NCBI RefSeq assembly: GCF_021130785.1
Contig: NC_060213.1
Coordinates: 114,158,501-114,222,500, forward strand
Length of the DNA stretch: 64,000 nucleotides
Direction: 5' to 3'
From: Homalodisca vitripennis
Lineage: Eukaryota > Arthropoda > Insecta > Hemiptera > Cicadellidae
Part shown: one piece after another, positions 34,707 to 45,910 of the stretch
Layout of the letters: every line of letters begins with the position of its first letter
Numbering within the stretch: position 1 is the first letter of the stretch
Made by a program: the position numbers and the translations under genes
Notes under the pieces: generated by a model
What the model saw: the letters and a program-made list of their open reading frames with translations, nothing else
The model's database searches: none
What the model was told of the DNA's origin: nothing

Positions 34707-35213
34707 GAGTATAATGCCAACTGTTACAAGTGTTCTAATAGAGGAGAAATTATCGATAAAAGAATATTTAGTTTGTAGAGGTTGTAATTTAATTTTGTAC
34801 GAAAGAACCTAAACCTAAGAAATTTCGAAATAAACTAACACATTTGAATAATCTGCTTATGAAATTGCAATATGGAGACAAGAAGCAAACAAAATTTGTT
34901 ACAGAATTTAGAAAACAGAATAAAAATTTTTACTTATCTCTTGGAACCATTGACAAAATTATTTTCCTTTTCAAAGAATACATTAGGTTTGTAGGTATCG
35001 ATACACACGTTTATTATGAAAAGATTTTACCTATAATCTTTCACTATTTGGATATTGAATTTGATTACGATTTTTAAGCCTGAAATCTTTGATGATTTTA
35101 ATAGTACATTTGGAGAAATTAAACGAAGAACCTCGTGAAAAGAATGCGTTTTACTCACATTCTCCCCGACTTCTCGAGTGATTGTTAGCAAATTTCATTT
35201 TTTCCGTCTTTAA
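34701..35213 (+). pseudogene. Putative VLTF3-like late transcription factor, array copy 1
   Basis: Copy of the 169-aa gene intact at 44457, with extra bases near 34763, 34806, 35075 and 35100 and one missing near 35146. See copy 3 for domain notes. Confidence 0.5.
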
Positions 35214-35219
35214 ATTTTT

Positions 35220-35233
35220 TCTATTTAAATGGA
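35220..35233 (+). promoter_or_regulatory. TATTTAAATGG start motif
   Basis: ttttttctatttaaATGGAGTT at the right TIR gene; repeated in each array copy. Confidence 0.5.
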
Positions 35234-35536
35234 GTTCTTGAAAGAGTTAAATGATATTGGAGAATGTAAGTTTAAAGAGTATAAGAAGTTAAATGAATTG
35301 GAAAGAAAGGAAGAAACATAGAATCTTGAATTTGGAGAAAATGAAAGATAAATTCGGGTTTACAATAATTGCCGAGTTGGAAGATTGTAAAGTACACTTA
35401 CCGAACAGATTTTTGACTGTTTTGGATGAGAAAAAGATTAAAGAATTAAACAAAAATGAAAAATTACACTTGGTTGTTACTGGAAAGAAGACTATTAAAG
35501 ATAAAAGACTGTGTTACTATCAATTTTGTAGAGTAG
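35229..35536 (+). pseudogene. Small TIR-encoded Polinton protein, array copy 1
   Basis: Same gene as the intact 101-aa ORF at 40117, 44982 and 49843. An extra base near 35307 and another near 35506 break it. It reads outward into the right TIR, mirroring the left gene at 16554. Confidence 0.7.
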
Positions 35537-35809
35537 AAGATTTTCGTCGTAGCAGACAATTTCAAATAGATTGATTTGACAGCTCAAGAAAGTAGAAGCA
35601 AACAGCTATTAGATTCGGTAATTTTTCATTCGTGAGTTACAGATTCGTTTATTGTCCTTTAAACAGTATTTTTCATTGATTTACCGTCTGTCCCATTCGT
35701 GAGTTACTGTTTGATTTTACAGATTCGTTTATTGTCCTTTAAACAGTATTTTCCCTTGATTTTTGGGCTGTCCCAAAAGTGCGCCAGAACCGCCATATTC
35801 ATATCTACT
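35319..35809. repeat. Polinton right terminal inverted repeat
   Basis: Complement of 15966-16463. It ends CATATCTACT, followed by TATATA. Additional copies occur in the array, ending near 40695, 45561 and 50421. Confidence 0.92.
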
Positions 35810-35965
35810 TATATATATATATATATATCCGATTCAATTATTTTGTATTTGGCCGTATCTGTCACATATGCGTTTAAATAAGCAAACTAACATATGATCG
35901 GAAGACCAAATACCTGTCAAACGACTTTTATTTCCATTAAATTGTATAAATGGCAACAAAGTAAG

Positions 35966-36126
35966 CGCTCTGTGGTGTAATGGTAGCACATTCACCCGGC
36001 AAGTGAGAGATCCGGGTTCGAATCCCGGCGGAGCAAGTACTTTTTGTAATTAAATGTTTATTGAAATTAAATAAGGAAATTGCCATTTATACAAATTTAA
36101 TTAACGTATACATATATATATATAAA
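35966..36126 (+). repeat. tRNA-derived SINE, array copy 1
   Basis: tRNA-like head at 35966-36035 (70 nt). Acceptor GCTCTG pairs with CGGAGC; D-stem GTGT/GCAC; anticodon stem TTCAC/GTGAG with GGC in the anticodon position; T-arm CCGGG TTCGAAT CCCGG. The first base pair is C-A and position 33 is C rather than U, both unusual for a working tRNA. The tail (tactttttgtaatta...gtttattgaaa...) is shared with the minus copy at 8135, which defines the SINE. A tRNA-scanning tool might report tRNA-Ala(GGC) here. Confidence 0.72.
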
Positions 36127-36163
36127 ATTGTGTAATAATTTCTGGTTTGCATCATACTTTAAG

Positions 36164-37982
36164 GCAAATCAAATCAAATCTTTAATTGCTCGTCACAATT
36201 ACACATTGTATGGCAAACATCAGAATTAATTATAGATTTAAGACTCGCATTCCACATTACCACCACGTCCAAACTTAAATAATGTTCATGCATGCCAGTC
36301 TCATTCATCCATCGCCAATCTCAACCCACTTCCAGCGCTGGAGTCAGTCATCGAATTGGGGCGGTCTCCCAGTTAAACGCCAGAAACTCGTCAACGCTGT
36401 AAAATGCATTGACACCAGGAAGCGCTTAAGACGAGCTTTTGACGCCTTGAGCGTTTTGGGCGTTTGTAATAGAATTTTGGCAAAACTGTGATAAAATGAA
36501 CACCTGCCTGCGAAGGCAAGTGCTCATAAACCACCGTTCTGTGTCTTCCAGTACGTAGTTATCTCTGCCTCTAGTCTCATACCCGTGTATGTCACGTCCC
36601 CTGGTTAGGGCACATTTAGACAAACAGAACAAAGATCTTTCTAAAATGTAGAGACTGGGAAAAGTCAACAGTTGCAAAGTTTTGAATGCTGTCCTGCACG
36701 ACTCTCTGGAATTCAACTTTGCGATGATACGTCCTGCACGACTCTCTGGAATTCAACTTTGCGATGATACGAATTGCTTTTTTTTGCAATTTGAACACCC
36801 TTAGGAAATTATTTCCTGTACAGGCCCCCACAACACCATTCCATAGGAAAGGTGAGAGTTAATTAGCCCATAATATGCCGCAATCATTACCTGACTGGGG
36901 CAGTACCGGGCCAAGGACCTCAAAACATATATTCCTGAGGACAGTTTGGCACACACATGGTCAATGTGATTATTCCATGTCAACCCTCGGTCGAGGAGTA
37001 TTCCAAGGAATTTTGAGGAGTAGACTTCTTCCAATATGGAATCTGCCAACATGACGGCTGACCCACATTGGGAGTCTATTGGACGCAGTGCGAAATTTTA
37101 GCACGTTGGATTTCGAAGAATTCGTTTGAAGGTTGAGGCTATTGAAAATATTGCACACAATTGTTGATATCGACAAAGGTTTGTAGCTCTCCAAACCTTC
37201 TTTTGTGTTATCTCTGAAACAGAGAGTCGTGTCATCAGCATACTGCACAATTTTACCATGCAGCAGCGATGAATGTACGTCATTGACGTACAACAGGAAA
37301 AGGATTGGGCTGAGTATAGAGCCCTGAGGGACTCCATAACTCAGTTGAATTGGTTTAGAAAGTTGGTTTGATATCTGGACCACTTGAGTTCTCTGACTTA
37401 AAAATGATTTAAGCCATAAGAGCGGCACACCTCGGATGCCATGAGAATGTAGTGTGTCAAGCAGTATTTCATGGTCAAACGCCAGTCGAATGCTTTAGAA
37501 AGGTCAAGGAACACACTTAATGTGTGATCCTGACGTTCTAGTCCCTCTACAACCATATCAACCAGACTCACCACTGCGTCTATTGTAGATTTATTTTTCC
37601 TGAATCCAAATTGATGTTCAGAAAGCTGGTTGTTTTTATTTAAGACATAAAGCATTCTCGTTAGAAAAAGTTTTTTCAAATATTTTGCTCAATACAGGCA
37701 AAAATTGTGACAGACCGATAGTTAGTTTATTGAACAGGGGTTTTCTTTCTTGAAAATTGGATACACTTTAGCAGTTTTTAGGAGAGAGGGAAAAACTCCT
37801 GAGTTAAAAGACAAATTGACCAATTGAGTTAGTGGTTTCACAATATGCTTGAGCATTGTTTTATTAACCACATGGATTTCGATTCTAATCATTTGATTTT
37901 TTAGCTGGTAATTGTTGAATGATTTTATCGAGCTCTTGCTCTTCCTCAATTACAGGAGTCAGAGCCATTGAGGCTGTTGGAC
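36164..37982 (-). pseudogene. LINE-A reverse transcriptase fragment, array copy 1
   Basis: 3' part of LINE-A (see 51051-53618). It includes the YADD block and a VPQGS-type block, with numerous one-base insertions relative to copies 2-4. It stops at the unit junction, so the endonuclease is absent. Confidence 0.9.
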
Positions 37983-37984
37983 AA

Positions 37985-38126
37985 TATGACGAAGTAGATC
38001 ATTAAAAATGACTCTAATCTTATAATTATTTTACTAAAATTTGTATCTTTTCTTATAAAAACGTACATTAGATCGATGAAAAAATGATACACGATGTTTT
38101 AAAATTTCTAAATTTTCTCTTATTAA
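37985..38126. other. Unit junction and 3' remnant of the W/LS-repeat gene
   Basis: Unit 2 starts with the last ~20 bp of the gene at 32710 and its 3' flank up to the capsid start. The fusion point is LINE-A sequence to Polinton sequence. Confidence 0.85.
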
Positions 38127-39325
38127 ATGGCGGACTACAGAAAATATGCTAGTGATATTGAAAGGGCGGAGTTTAAAAATTTCTATCCAATTAGTAAACA
38201 ACATTTGAATGAACCGAATAAAAGAACTGAGTTTAATATTGATTTTGGAGATAAACTTTTGCTCGTCTAACTTCCAGTTTTATATTTCTGGAACTTTAAC
38301 AAAACAAGATGGTCAAGCATATCTTGGAACTGATAATGTTAGATTAATCGATAATTTATACCGTTTTTATTTTCTAAGATTGAAGTAAGAAAACACAATA
38401 AATTGATAGAAGAAGTCGAAAACTGTGGCCAATTAAGCACAATTAAAGGAACTATTTCGTATTTCAAAAAGTGATGTTTATTTCTCAAACTTCTAATGGC
38501 TTTGAATCAGATTTTAAATTTGGTGTTTTTGAAGCAGCTGGAAATTTATCTCATTTTGGATTAGGATTTTTTGAAAATGTTACTATTCCGATCTATAAAG
38601 GAGGATTTTATCTAAGTTTTATAAGAAGCAGAAGACGATGATGTGATTCTGAAGACTGCAACTGGAAATGTTATGCCTGTTTGATGGAAAAATAACAATT
38701 ACAGATTTTTTTTATTAGAGTTCCAATGATTGATTATAAAACCACGAGTAAAATTAGGTTGATTGATGAAATTACAAAAAGTCAAAACATTATGTTTAAA
38801 TTTTCTAGATTGGCAATGTATTGAACAAAAAGGTATTTCCGGAACAACTTATTCGTTCGATATCACAAATATTTATAGAATATCTTCAATCCCAAGTTCG
38901 TTATCATAGGTTTTCAAACAGATAGACAGAATAATCAAGAAAAAAATCCTTCAAAGTTTGATAGTTTGGATGTAAAAAATATCAGAGTAAAATTGAACGG
39001 TTCTTATTATCCAGATGAATTACAAAATTTAAACATTTCCGGAGGTCTTTTCAGAATCATGTATCAGATGTATCAAGATTTTAAGAAAGTTTACTGTAAT
39101 AATAAGGAAATGTATTACAATCCTAAAGAATTTTTAGCGAATAGACCTATTTATGTCATTGATACAACAAAGAGTATGACAAATATTTCTGGTTCAAAGA
39201 ACGATATAATTATCAATATGGATTTTCAAAAAGCTGTTACAAACGCGATTTGTTATGTGGTTGTGGTTTCTGAGAAATTTTTAGCCTATGATGTGATTAA
39301 GAACGATATTAGAGAAATTCAGTAG
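38127..39325 (+). pseudogene. DJR capsid-like protein, array copy 2
   Basis: Broken by one-base changes near 38252, 38358, 38464, 38478, 38625, 38680, 38716, 38799 and 38880; the last third (38966-39325) is open. Confidence 0.85.
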
Positions 39326-39564
39326 TTAATGATGTTCATATTATTCTCTTTCATTCCTTCTAATATTTCAAAAAATATACTCTTTCGCCACTGAAAAATC
39401 CCGATTTCTCCCGTAATAATCTTTATAATCGTACACATAATATCCTAAATAGTTGTACAATAGAATGAAATTATTTCTATTTATCTCTGTTGTAGAAATG
39501 TAAACACAAACATTTGCGTTGAAAAATTTATATCTCGGCAGACTTAGATTCCATAAATCTCCAT
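39319..39564 (-). pseudogene. Small minus-strand Polinton ORF, array copy 2
   Basis: Counterpart of 44189-44431, with extra bases near 39373, 39548 and 39556. Confidence 0.5.
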
Positions 39565-39589
39565 TTAAACAAAAAATCTTTCTGTTTAA

Positions 39590-40101
39590 ATGGAAGAGTA
39601 TAATGCCAACTGTTACAAGTGTTCTAATAGAGGAGAAATTATCGATAAAAGATATTTAGTTTGTAGAGGTTGTAATTTAATTTTGTACGAAAGACCTAAA
39701 CCTAAGAAATTTCGAAAAATAAACTAACACATTTGAATAATCTGCTTATGAAATTGCAATATGGAGACAAGAAGCAAACAAAATTTGTTACAGAATTTAG
39801 AAAACAGAATAAAAATTTTTACTTATCTCTTGGAACCATTGACAAAATTATTTTCCTTTTCAAAGAATACATTAGGTTTGTAGGTATCGATACACACGTT
39901 TATTATGAAAAGATTTTACCTATAATCTTTCACTATTTGGATATTGAATTTGATTACGATTTTAAGCCTGAAATCTTTGATGATTTTATAGTACATTTGG
40001 AGAAATTAAACGAAGAACCTCGTGAAAAGAATGCGGTTTTACTCACATTCTCCCCGACTTCTCGAGTGATTGTTAGCAAATTTCATTTTTTCCGTCTTTA
40101 A
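39590..40101 (+). pseudogene. Putative VLTF3-like late transcription factor, array copy 2
   Basis: One extra A near 39718 separates the zinc-ribbon start from an otherwise open remainder (39733-40101). Confidence 0.5.
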
Positions 40102-40116
40102 ATTTTTTCTATTTAA

Positions 40117-40422
40117 ATGGAGTTCTTGAAAGAGTTAAATGATATTGGAGAATGTAAGTTTAAAGAGTATAAGAAGTTAAATGAATTGGAAGAAAGGAAG
40201 AAACATAGAATCTTGAATTTGGAGAAAATGAAAGATAAATTCGGGTTTACAATAATTGCCGAGTTGGAAGATTGTAAAGTACACTTACCGAACAGATTTT
40301 TGACTGTTTTGGATGAGAAAAAGATTAAAGAATTAAACAAAAATGAAAAATTACACTTGGTTGTTACTGGAAAGAAGACTATTAAAGATAAAGACTGTGT
40401 TACTATCAATTTTGTAGAGTAG
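40117..40422 (+). CDS. Small TIR-encoded Polinton protein, array copy 2 (intact, 101 aa)
   Basis: Full-length and identical in sequence to copies 3 and 4. Lysine/glutamate-rich N-terminal helix, then FGFTIIAELEDCKVHLPNRF and a C-terminal HLVVTGKKTIKDKDCVTINF. It starts in tatttaaATGGAG 15 bp after the VLTF3-like stop. No known domain; the location in a TIR means it exists twice per element. Confidence 0.7.
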   Translation: MEFLKELNDIGECKFKEYKKLNELEERKKHRILNLEKMKDKFGFTIIAELEDCKVHLPNRFLTVLDEKKIKELNKNEKLHLVVTGKKTIKDKDCVTINFVE

Positions 40423-40850
40423 AAGATTTTTCGTCGTAGCAGACATTTCAAATAGATTGATTTGACAGCTCAAGAAAGTAGAAGCAAACAGCTATAGATT
40501 CGGTAATTTTTCATTCGTGAGTTACAGATTCGTTTATTGTCCTTTAAACAGTATTTTTCATTGATTTACCGTCTGTCCCATTCGTGAGTTACTGTTTGAT
40601 TTTACAGATTCGTTTATTGTCCTTTAAACAGTATTTTCCCTTGATTTTTGGGCTGTCCCAAAAGTGCGCCAGAACCGCCATATTCATATCTACTTATATA
40701 TATATATATATATCCGATTCAATTATTTTGTATTTGGCCGTATCTGTCACATATGCGTTTAAATAAGCAAACTAACATATGATCGGAAGACCAAATACCT
40801 GTCAAACGACTTTTATTTCCATTAAATTGTATAAATGGCAACAAAGTAAG

Positions 40851-41011
40851 CGCTCTGTGGTGTAATGGTAGCACATTCACCCGGCAAGTGAGAGATCCGG
40901 GTTCGAATCCCGGCGGAGCAAGTACTTTTTGTAATTAAATGTTTATTGAAATTAAATAAGGAAATTGCCATTTATACAAATTTAATTAACGTATACATAT
41001 ATATATATAAA
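40851..41011 (+). repeat. tRNA-derived SINE, array copy 2
   Basis: Head 40851-40920 is identical to copy 1. Confidence 0.72.
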
Positions 41012-41047
41012 ATTGTGTAATAATTTCTGGTTGCATCATACTTTAAG

Positions 41048-42853
41048 GCAAATCAAATCAAATCTTTAATTGCTCGTCACAATTACACATTGTATGGCAA
41101 ACATCAGAATTAATTATAGATTTAAGACTCGCATTCCACATTACCACCACGTCCAAACTTAAATAATGTTCATGCATGCCAGTCTCATTCATCCATCGCC
41201 AATCTCAACCCACTTCCAGCGCTGGAGTCAGTCATCGAATTGGGCGGTCTCCCAGTTAAACGCCAGAAACTCGTCAACGCTGTAAAATGCATTTGACACC
41301 AGGAAGCGCTTAAGACGAGCTTTTGACGCCTTGAGCGTTTGGGCGTTTGTAATAGAATTTGGCAAACTGTTGATAAAATGAACACCTGCCTGCGAAGGCA
41401 AGTGCTCATAAACCACCGTTCTGTGTCTTCCAGTACGGTAGTTATCTCTGCCTCTAGTCTCATACCCGTGTATGTCACGTCCCCTGGTTAGGGCACATTT
41501 AGACAAACAGAACAAAGATCTTTCTAAAATGTAGAGACTGGGAAAAGTCAACAGTTGCAAAGTTTTGAATGCTGTCCTGCACGACTCTCTGGAATTCAAC
41601 TTTGCGATGATACGTCCTGCACGACTCTCTGGAATTCAACTTTGCGATGATACGAATTGCTTTTTTTTGCAATTTGAACACCCTTAGGAAATTATTGCCT
41701 GTACAGGCCCCCCACAACACCATTCCATAGGAAAGGTGAGAGTTAATTAGCCCATAATATGCCGCAATCATTACCTGACTGGGGCAGTACCGGGCCAAGG
41801 ACCTCAAAACATATATTCCTGAGGACAGTTTGGCACACACATGGTCAATGTGATTATTCCATGTCAACCCTCGGTCGAGGAGTATTCCAAGGAATTTTGA
41901 GGAGTAGACTTCTTCCAATATGGAATCTGCCAACATGACGGCTGACCCACATTGGGAGTCTATTGGACGCAGTGCGAAATTTAGCACGTTGGATTTCGAA
42001 GAATTCGTTTGAAGGTTGAGGCTATTGAAATATTGCACACAATTGTTGATATCGACAAAGGTTTGTAGCTCCAAACCTTCTTTTGTGTTATCTCTGAAAC
42101 AGAGAGTCGTGTCATCAGCATACTGCACAATTTTACCATGCAGCAGCGATGAATGTACGTCATTGACGTACAACAGGAAAAGGATTGGGCTGAGTATAGA
42201 GCCCTGAGGGACTCCATAACTCAGTTGAATTGGTTTAGAAAGTTGGTTTGATATCTGGACCACTTGAGTTCTCTGACTTAAAAATGATTTAAGCCATAAG
42301 AGCGGCACACCTCGGATGCCATGAGAATGTAGTGTGTCAAGCAGTATTTCATGGTCAACGCAGTCGAATGCTTTAGAAAGGTCAAGGAACACACTTAATG
42401 TGTGATCCTGACGTTCTAGTCCCTCTACAACCATATCAACCAGACTCACCACTGCGTCTATTGTAGATTTATTTTTCCTGAATCCAAATTGATGTTCAGA
42501 AAGCTGGTTGTTTTTATTTAAGACATAAAGCATTCTCGTTAGAAAAAGTTTTTCAAATATTTTGCTCAATACAGGCAAAATTGTGACAGACCGATAGTTA
42601 TTTATTGAACAGGGGTTTTCTTTCTTGAAAATTGGATACACTTTAGCAGTTTTTAGGAGAGAGGGAAAAACTCCTGAGTTAAAAGACAAATTGACCAATT
42701 GAGTTAGTGGTTTCACAATATGCCTTGAGCATTGTTTTATTAACCACATGGATTTCGATTCTAGATCATTTGATTTTTTAGCTGGTAATTGTTGAATGAT
42801 TTTATCGAGCTCTTCCTCAATTACAGGAGTCAGAGCCATTGAGGCTGTTGGAC
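41048..42853 (-). pseudogene. LINE-A reverse transcriptase fragment, array copy 2
   Basis: ORF 41499-42839 (446 aa) starts at MALTPVIEEELDK and holds fingers, palm (YADD) and thumb. The C-terminal 123 codons lie one frame over (41228-41599) because of a 40-bp tandem duplication at about 41573-41652. The endonuclease is cut off by the unit junction. Confidence 0.9.
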
Positions 42854-42997
42854 AATATGACGAAGTAGATCATTAAAAATGACTCTAATCTTTATAATTA
42901 TTTTACTAAAATTTGTATCTTTTCTTATAAAAACGTACATTAGATCGATGAAAAAATGATACACGATGTTTAAAATTTCTAAATTTTCTCTTATTAA

Positions 42998-44195
42998 ATG
43001 GCGGACTACAGAAAATATGCTAGTGATATTGAAAGGGCGGAGTTTAAAAATTTCTATCCAATTAGTAAACAACATTTGAATGAACCGAATAAAAGAACTG
43101 AGTTTAATATTGATTTTGGAGATAACTTTTGCTCGTCTAACTTCCAGTTTTATATTTCTGGAACTTTAACAAAACAAGATGGTCAAGCATATCTTGGAAC
43201 TGATAATGTTAGATTAATCGATAATTTTATACCGTTTTTATTTTCTAAGATTGAAGTAAGAAAACACAATAAATTGATAGAAGAAGTCGAAAACTGTGGC
43301 CAATTAAGCACAATTAAAGGAACTATTTCGTATTCAAAAAGTGATGTTATTTCTCAAACTTCTAATGGCTTTGAATCAGATTTTAAATTTGGTGTTTTTG
43401 AAGCAGCTGGAAATTTATCTCATTTTGGATTAGGATTTTTTTGAAAATGTTACTATTCCGATCTATAAAGGAGGATTTTATCTAAGTTTTATAAGAGCAG
43501 AAGACGATGATGTGATTCTGAAGACTGCAACTGGAAATGTTATGCCTGTTGATGGAAAAATAACAATTACAGATTTTTTTTATTAGAGTTCCAATGATTG
43601 ATTATAAAACCACGAGTAAAATTAGGTTGATTGATGAAATTACAAAAAGTCAAAACATTATGTTTAATTTTCTAGATTGGCAATGTATTGAACAAAAAGG
43701 TATTTCCGGAACAACTTATTCGTTCGATATCACAAATATTTATAGAAATATCTTCAATCCCAAGTTCGTTATCATAGGTTTTCAAACAGATAGACAGAAT
43801 AATCAAGAAAAAAATCCTTCAAAGTTTGATAGTTTGGATGTAAAAAAATATCAGAGTAAAATTGAACGGTTCTTATTATCCAGATGAATTACAAAATTTA
43901 AACATTTCCGGAGGTCTTTTCAGAATCATGTATCAGATGTATCAAGATTTTAAGAAAGTTTACTGTAATAATAAGGAAATGTATTACAATCCTAAAGAAT
44001 TTTTAGCGAATAGACCTATTTATGTCATTGATACAACAAAGAGTATGACAAATATTTCTGGTTCAAAGAACGATATAATTATCAATATGGATTTTCAAAA
44101 AGCTGTTACAAACGCGATTTGTTATGTGGTTGTGGTTTCTGAGAAATTTTTAGCCTATGATGTGATTTAAGAACGATATTAGAGAAATTCAGTAG
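42998..44195 (+). pseudogene. DJR capsid-like protein, array copy 3
   Basis: Open to 43444, then broken by extra bases in homopolymer runs near 43441, 43580, 43847 and 44168. All are T or A runs, which fits sequencing error. Confidence 0.87.
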
Positions 44196-44431
44196 TTAAT
44201 GATGTTCATATTATTCTCTTTCATTCCTTCTAATATTTCAAAAATATACTCTTTCGCCACTGAAAAATCCCGATTTCTCCCGTAATAATCTTTATAATCG
44301 TACACATAATATCCTAAATAGTTGTACAATAGAATGAAATTATTTCTATTTATCTCTGTTGTAGAAATGTAAACACAAACATTTGCGTTGAAAAATTTAT
44401 ATCTCGGCAGACTTAGTTCCATAATCTCCAT
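44189..44431 (-). CDS. Small minus-strand Polinton ORF, array copy 3 (80 aa)
   Basis: Starts MEIMELSLPRYKFFNANVCV in tttaaATGGAG and contains an NYLGYYVYDYKDYYG block. Its start motif and conservation across the array support a real gene. Overlaps the capsid stop tail-to-tail by 7 bp. No family recognised. Confidence 0.5.
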   Translation of the reverse strand: MEIMELSLPRYKFFNANVCVYISTTEINRNNFILLYNYLGYYVYDYKDYYGRNRDFSVAKEYIFEILEGMKENNMNIINY

Positions 44432-44456
44432 TTAAACAAAAAATCTTTCTGTTTAA

Positions 44457-44966
44457 ATGGAAGAGTATAATGCCAACTGTTACAAGTGTTCTAATAGAGG
44501 AGAAATTATCGATAAAAGATATTTAGTTTGTAGAGGTTGTAATTTAATTTTGTACGAAAGACCTAAACCTAAGAAATTTCGAAATAAACTAACACATTTG
44601 AATAATCTGCTTATGAAATTGCAATATGGAGACAAGAAGCAAACAAAATTTGTTACAGAATTTAGAAAACAGAATAAAAATTTTTACTTATCTCTTGGAA
44701 CCATTGACAAAATTATTTTCCTTTTCAAAGAATACATTAGGTTTGTAGGTATCGATACACACGTTTATTATGAAAAGATTTTACCTATAATCTTTCACTA
44801 TTTGGATATTGAATTTGATTACGATTTTAAGCCTGAAATCTTTGATGATTTTATAGTACATTTGGAGAAATTAAACGAAGAACCTCGTGAAAAGAATGCG
44901 GTTTTACTCACATTCTCCCCGACTTCTCGAGTGATTGTTAGCAAATTTCATTTTTTCCGTCTTTAA
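44457..44966 (+). CDS. Putative VLTF3-like late transcription factor, array copy 3 (169 aa)
   Basis: N-terminal zinc ribbon (CYKC at residues 8-11, CRGC at ~26-29). Then THLNNLLMKLQ, where VLTF3 proteins have a conserved His-x-x-x-x-Leu block. Then a helical core with IDTHVYYEKILPIIFHYLD, matching the VLTF3 'YYE-x-I-x-x-I' block, and a C-terminal SPTSRVIVSKF. VLTF3 is the late-gene transcription factor of poxviruses and other nucleocytoplasmic large DNA viruses. The assignment is from pattern, not from a search. It sits between the capsid and TIR genes; the poxvirus-like TAAATGG starts of its neighbours make the role plausible. Confidence 0.52.
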   Translation: MEEYNANCYKCSNRGEIIDKRYLVCRGCNLILYERPKPKKFRNKLTHLNNLLMKLQYGDKKQTKFVTEFRKQNKNFYLSLGTIDKIIFLFKEYIRFVGIDTHVYYEKILPIIFHYLDIEFDYDFKPEIFDDFIVHLEKLNEEPREKNAVLLTFSPTSRVIVSKFHFFRL

Positions 44967-44981
44967 ATTTTTTCTATTTAA

Positions 44982-45287
44982 ATGGAGTTCTTGAAAGAGT
45001 TAAATGATATTGGAGAATGTAAGTTTAAAGAGTATAAGAAGTTAAATGAATTGGAAGAAAGGAAGAAACATAGAATCTTGAATTTGGAGAAAATGAAAGA
45101 TAAATTCGGGTTTACAATAATTGCCGAGTTGGAAGATTGTAAAGTACACTTACCGAACAGATTTTTGACTGTTTTGGATGAGAAAAAGATTAAAGAATTA
45201 AACAAAAATGAAAAATTACACTTGGTTGTTACTGGAAAGAAGACTATTAAAGATAAAGACTGTGTTACTATCAATTTTGTAGAGTAG
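44982..45287 (+). CDS. Small TIR-encoded Polinton protein, array copy 3 (intact)
   Basis: Identical protein to copy 2; 15 bp downstream of the VLTF3-like gene. Confidence 0.7.
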   Translation: MEFLKELNDIGECKFKEYKKLNELEERKKHRILNLEKMKDKFGFTIIAELEDCKVHLPNRFLTVLDEKKIKELNKNEKLHLVVTGKKTIKDKDCVTINFVE

Positions 45288-45713
45288 AAGATTTTTCGTC
45301 GTAGCAGACATTTCAAATAGACTGATTTGACAGCTCAAGAAAGTAGAAGCAAACAGCTATAGATTCGGTAATTTTTCATTCGTGAGTTACAGATTCGTTT
45401 ATTGTCCTTTAAACAGTATTTTTCATTGATTTACCGTCTGTCCCATTCGTGAGTTACTGTTTGATTTTACAGATTCGTTTATTGTCCTTTAAACAGTATT
45501 TTCCCTTGATTTTTGGGCTGTCCCAAAAGTGCGCCAGAACCGCCATATTCATATCTACTTATATATATATATATATCCGATTCAATTATTTTGTATTTGG
45601 CCGTATCTGTCACATATGCGTTTAAATAAGCAAACTAACATATGATCGGAAGACCAAATACCTGTCAAACGACTTTTATTTCCATTAAATTGTATAAATG
45701 GCAACAAAGTAAG

Positions 45714-45873
45714 CGCTCTGTGGTGTAATGGTAGCACATTCACCCGGCAAGTGAGAGATCCGGGTTCGAATCCCGGCGGAGCAAGTACTTTTTGTAATTA
45801 AATGTTTATTGAAATTAAATAAGGAAATTGCCATTTATACAAATTTAATTAACGTATACATATATATATATAA
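45714..45873 (+). repeat. tRNA-derived SINE, array copy 3
   Basis: Head 45714-45783 is identical to copy 1. Confidence 0.72.
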
Positions 45874-45910
45874 AATTGTGTAATAATTTCTGGTTGCATC
45901 ATACTTTAAG

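Larger units (their letters stand above)
15966..35809. mobile_element. Complete endogenous Polinton/Maverick (adintovirus-like) element
   Basis: The element begins AGTAGATATG and ends CATATCTACT, with terminal inverted repeats of ~0.5 kb. It carries the family hallmark set: protein-primed type B DNA polymerase, retroviral-type integrase, packaging ATPase, adenain-type protease, DJR capsid-like and penton-like proteins. Its 19.8 kb includes a 4.05-kb nested transposon, so the native length is about 15.8 kb, normal for Polintons. Nearly every long gene shows one-base frame changes, many of them extra copies of an adjacent base, so its real coding state cannot be judged from this assembly. Its right 2.7 kb is repeated in the tandem array downstream. 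Confidence 0.93.

Noticed and set aside
35966..36035. Functional tRNA-Ala gene
   Set aside because: C at position 33, a mismatched first acceptor pair and a shared tail with another dispersed copy favour a SINE head.
40113..40451. 112-codon minus ORF repeated at 44978 and 49839
   Set aside because: Antisense shadow of the 101-aa TIR gene, which has the conserved start motif.
41185..41478. 97-codon minus ORF repeated at 46048 and 51008
   Set aside because: Out-of-frame reading of the reverse transcriptase C terminus and LINE 3' end.
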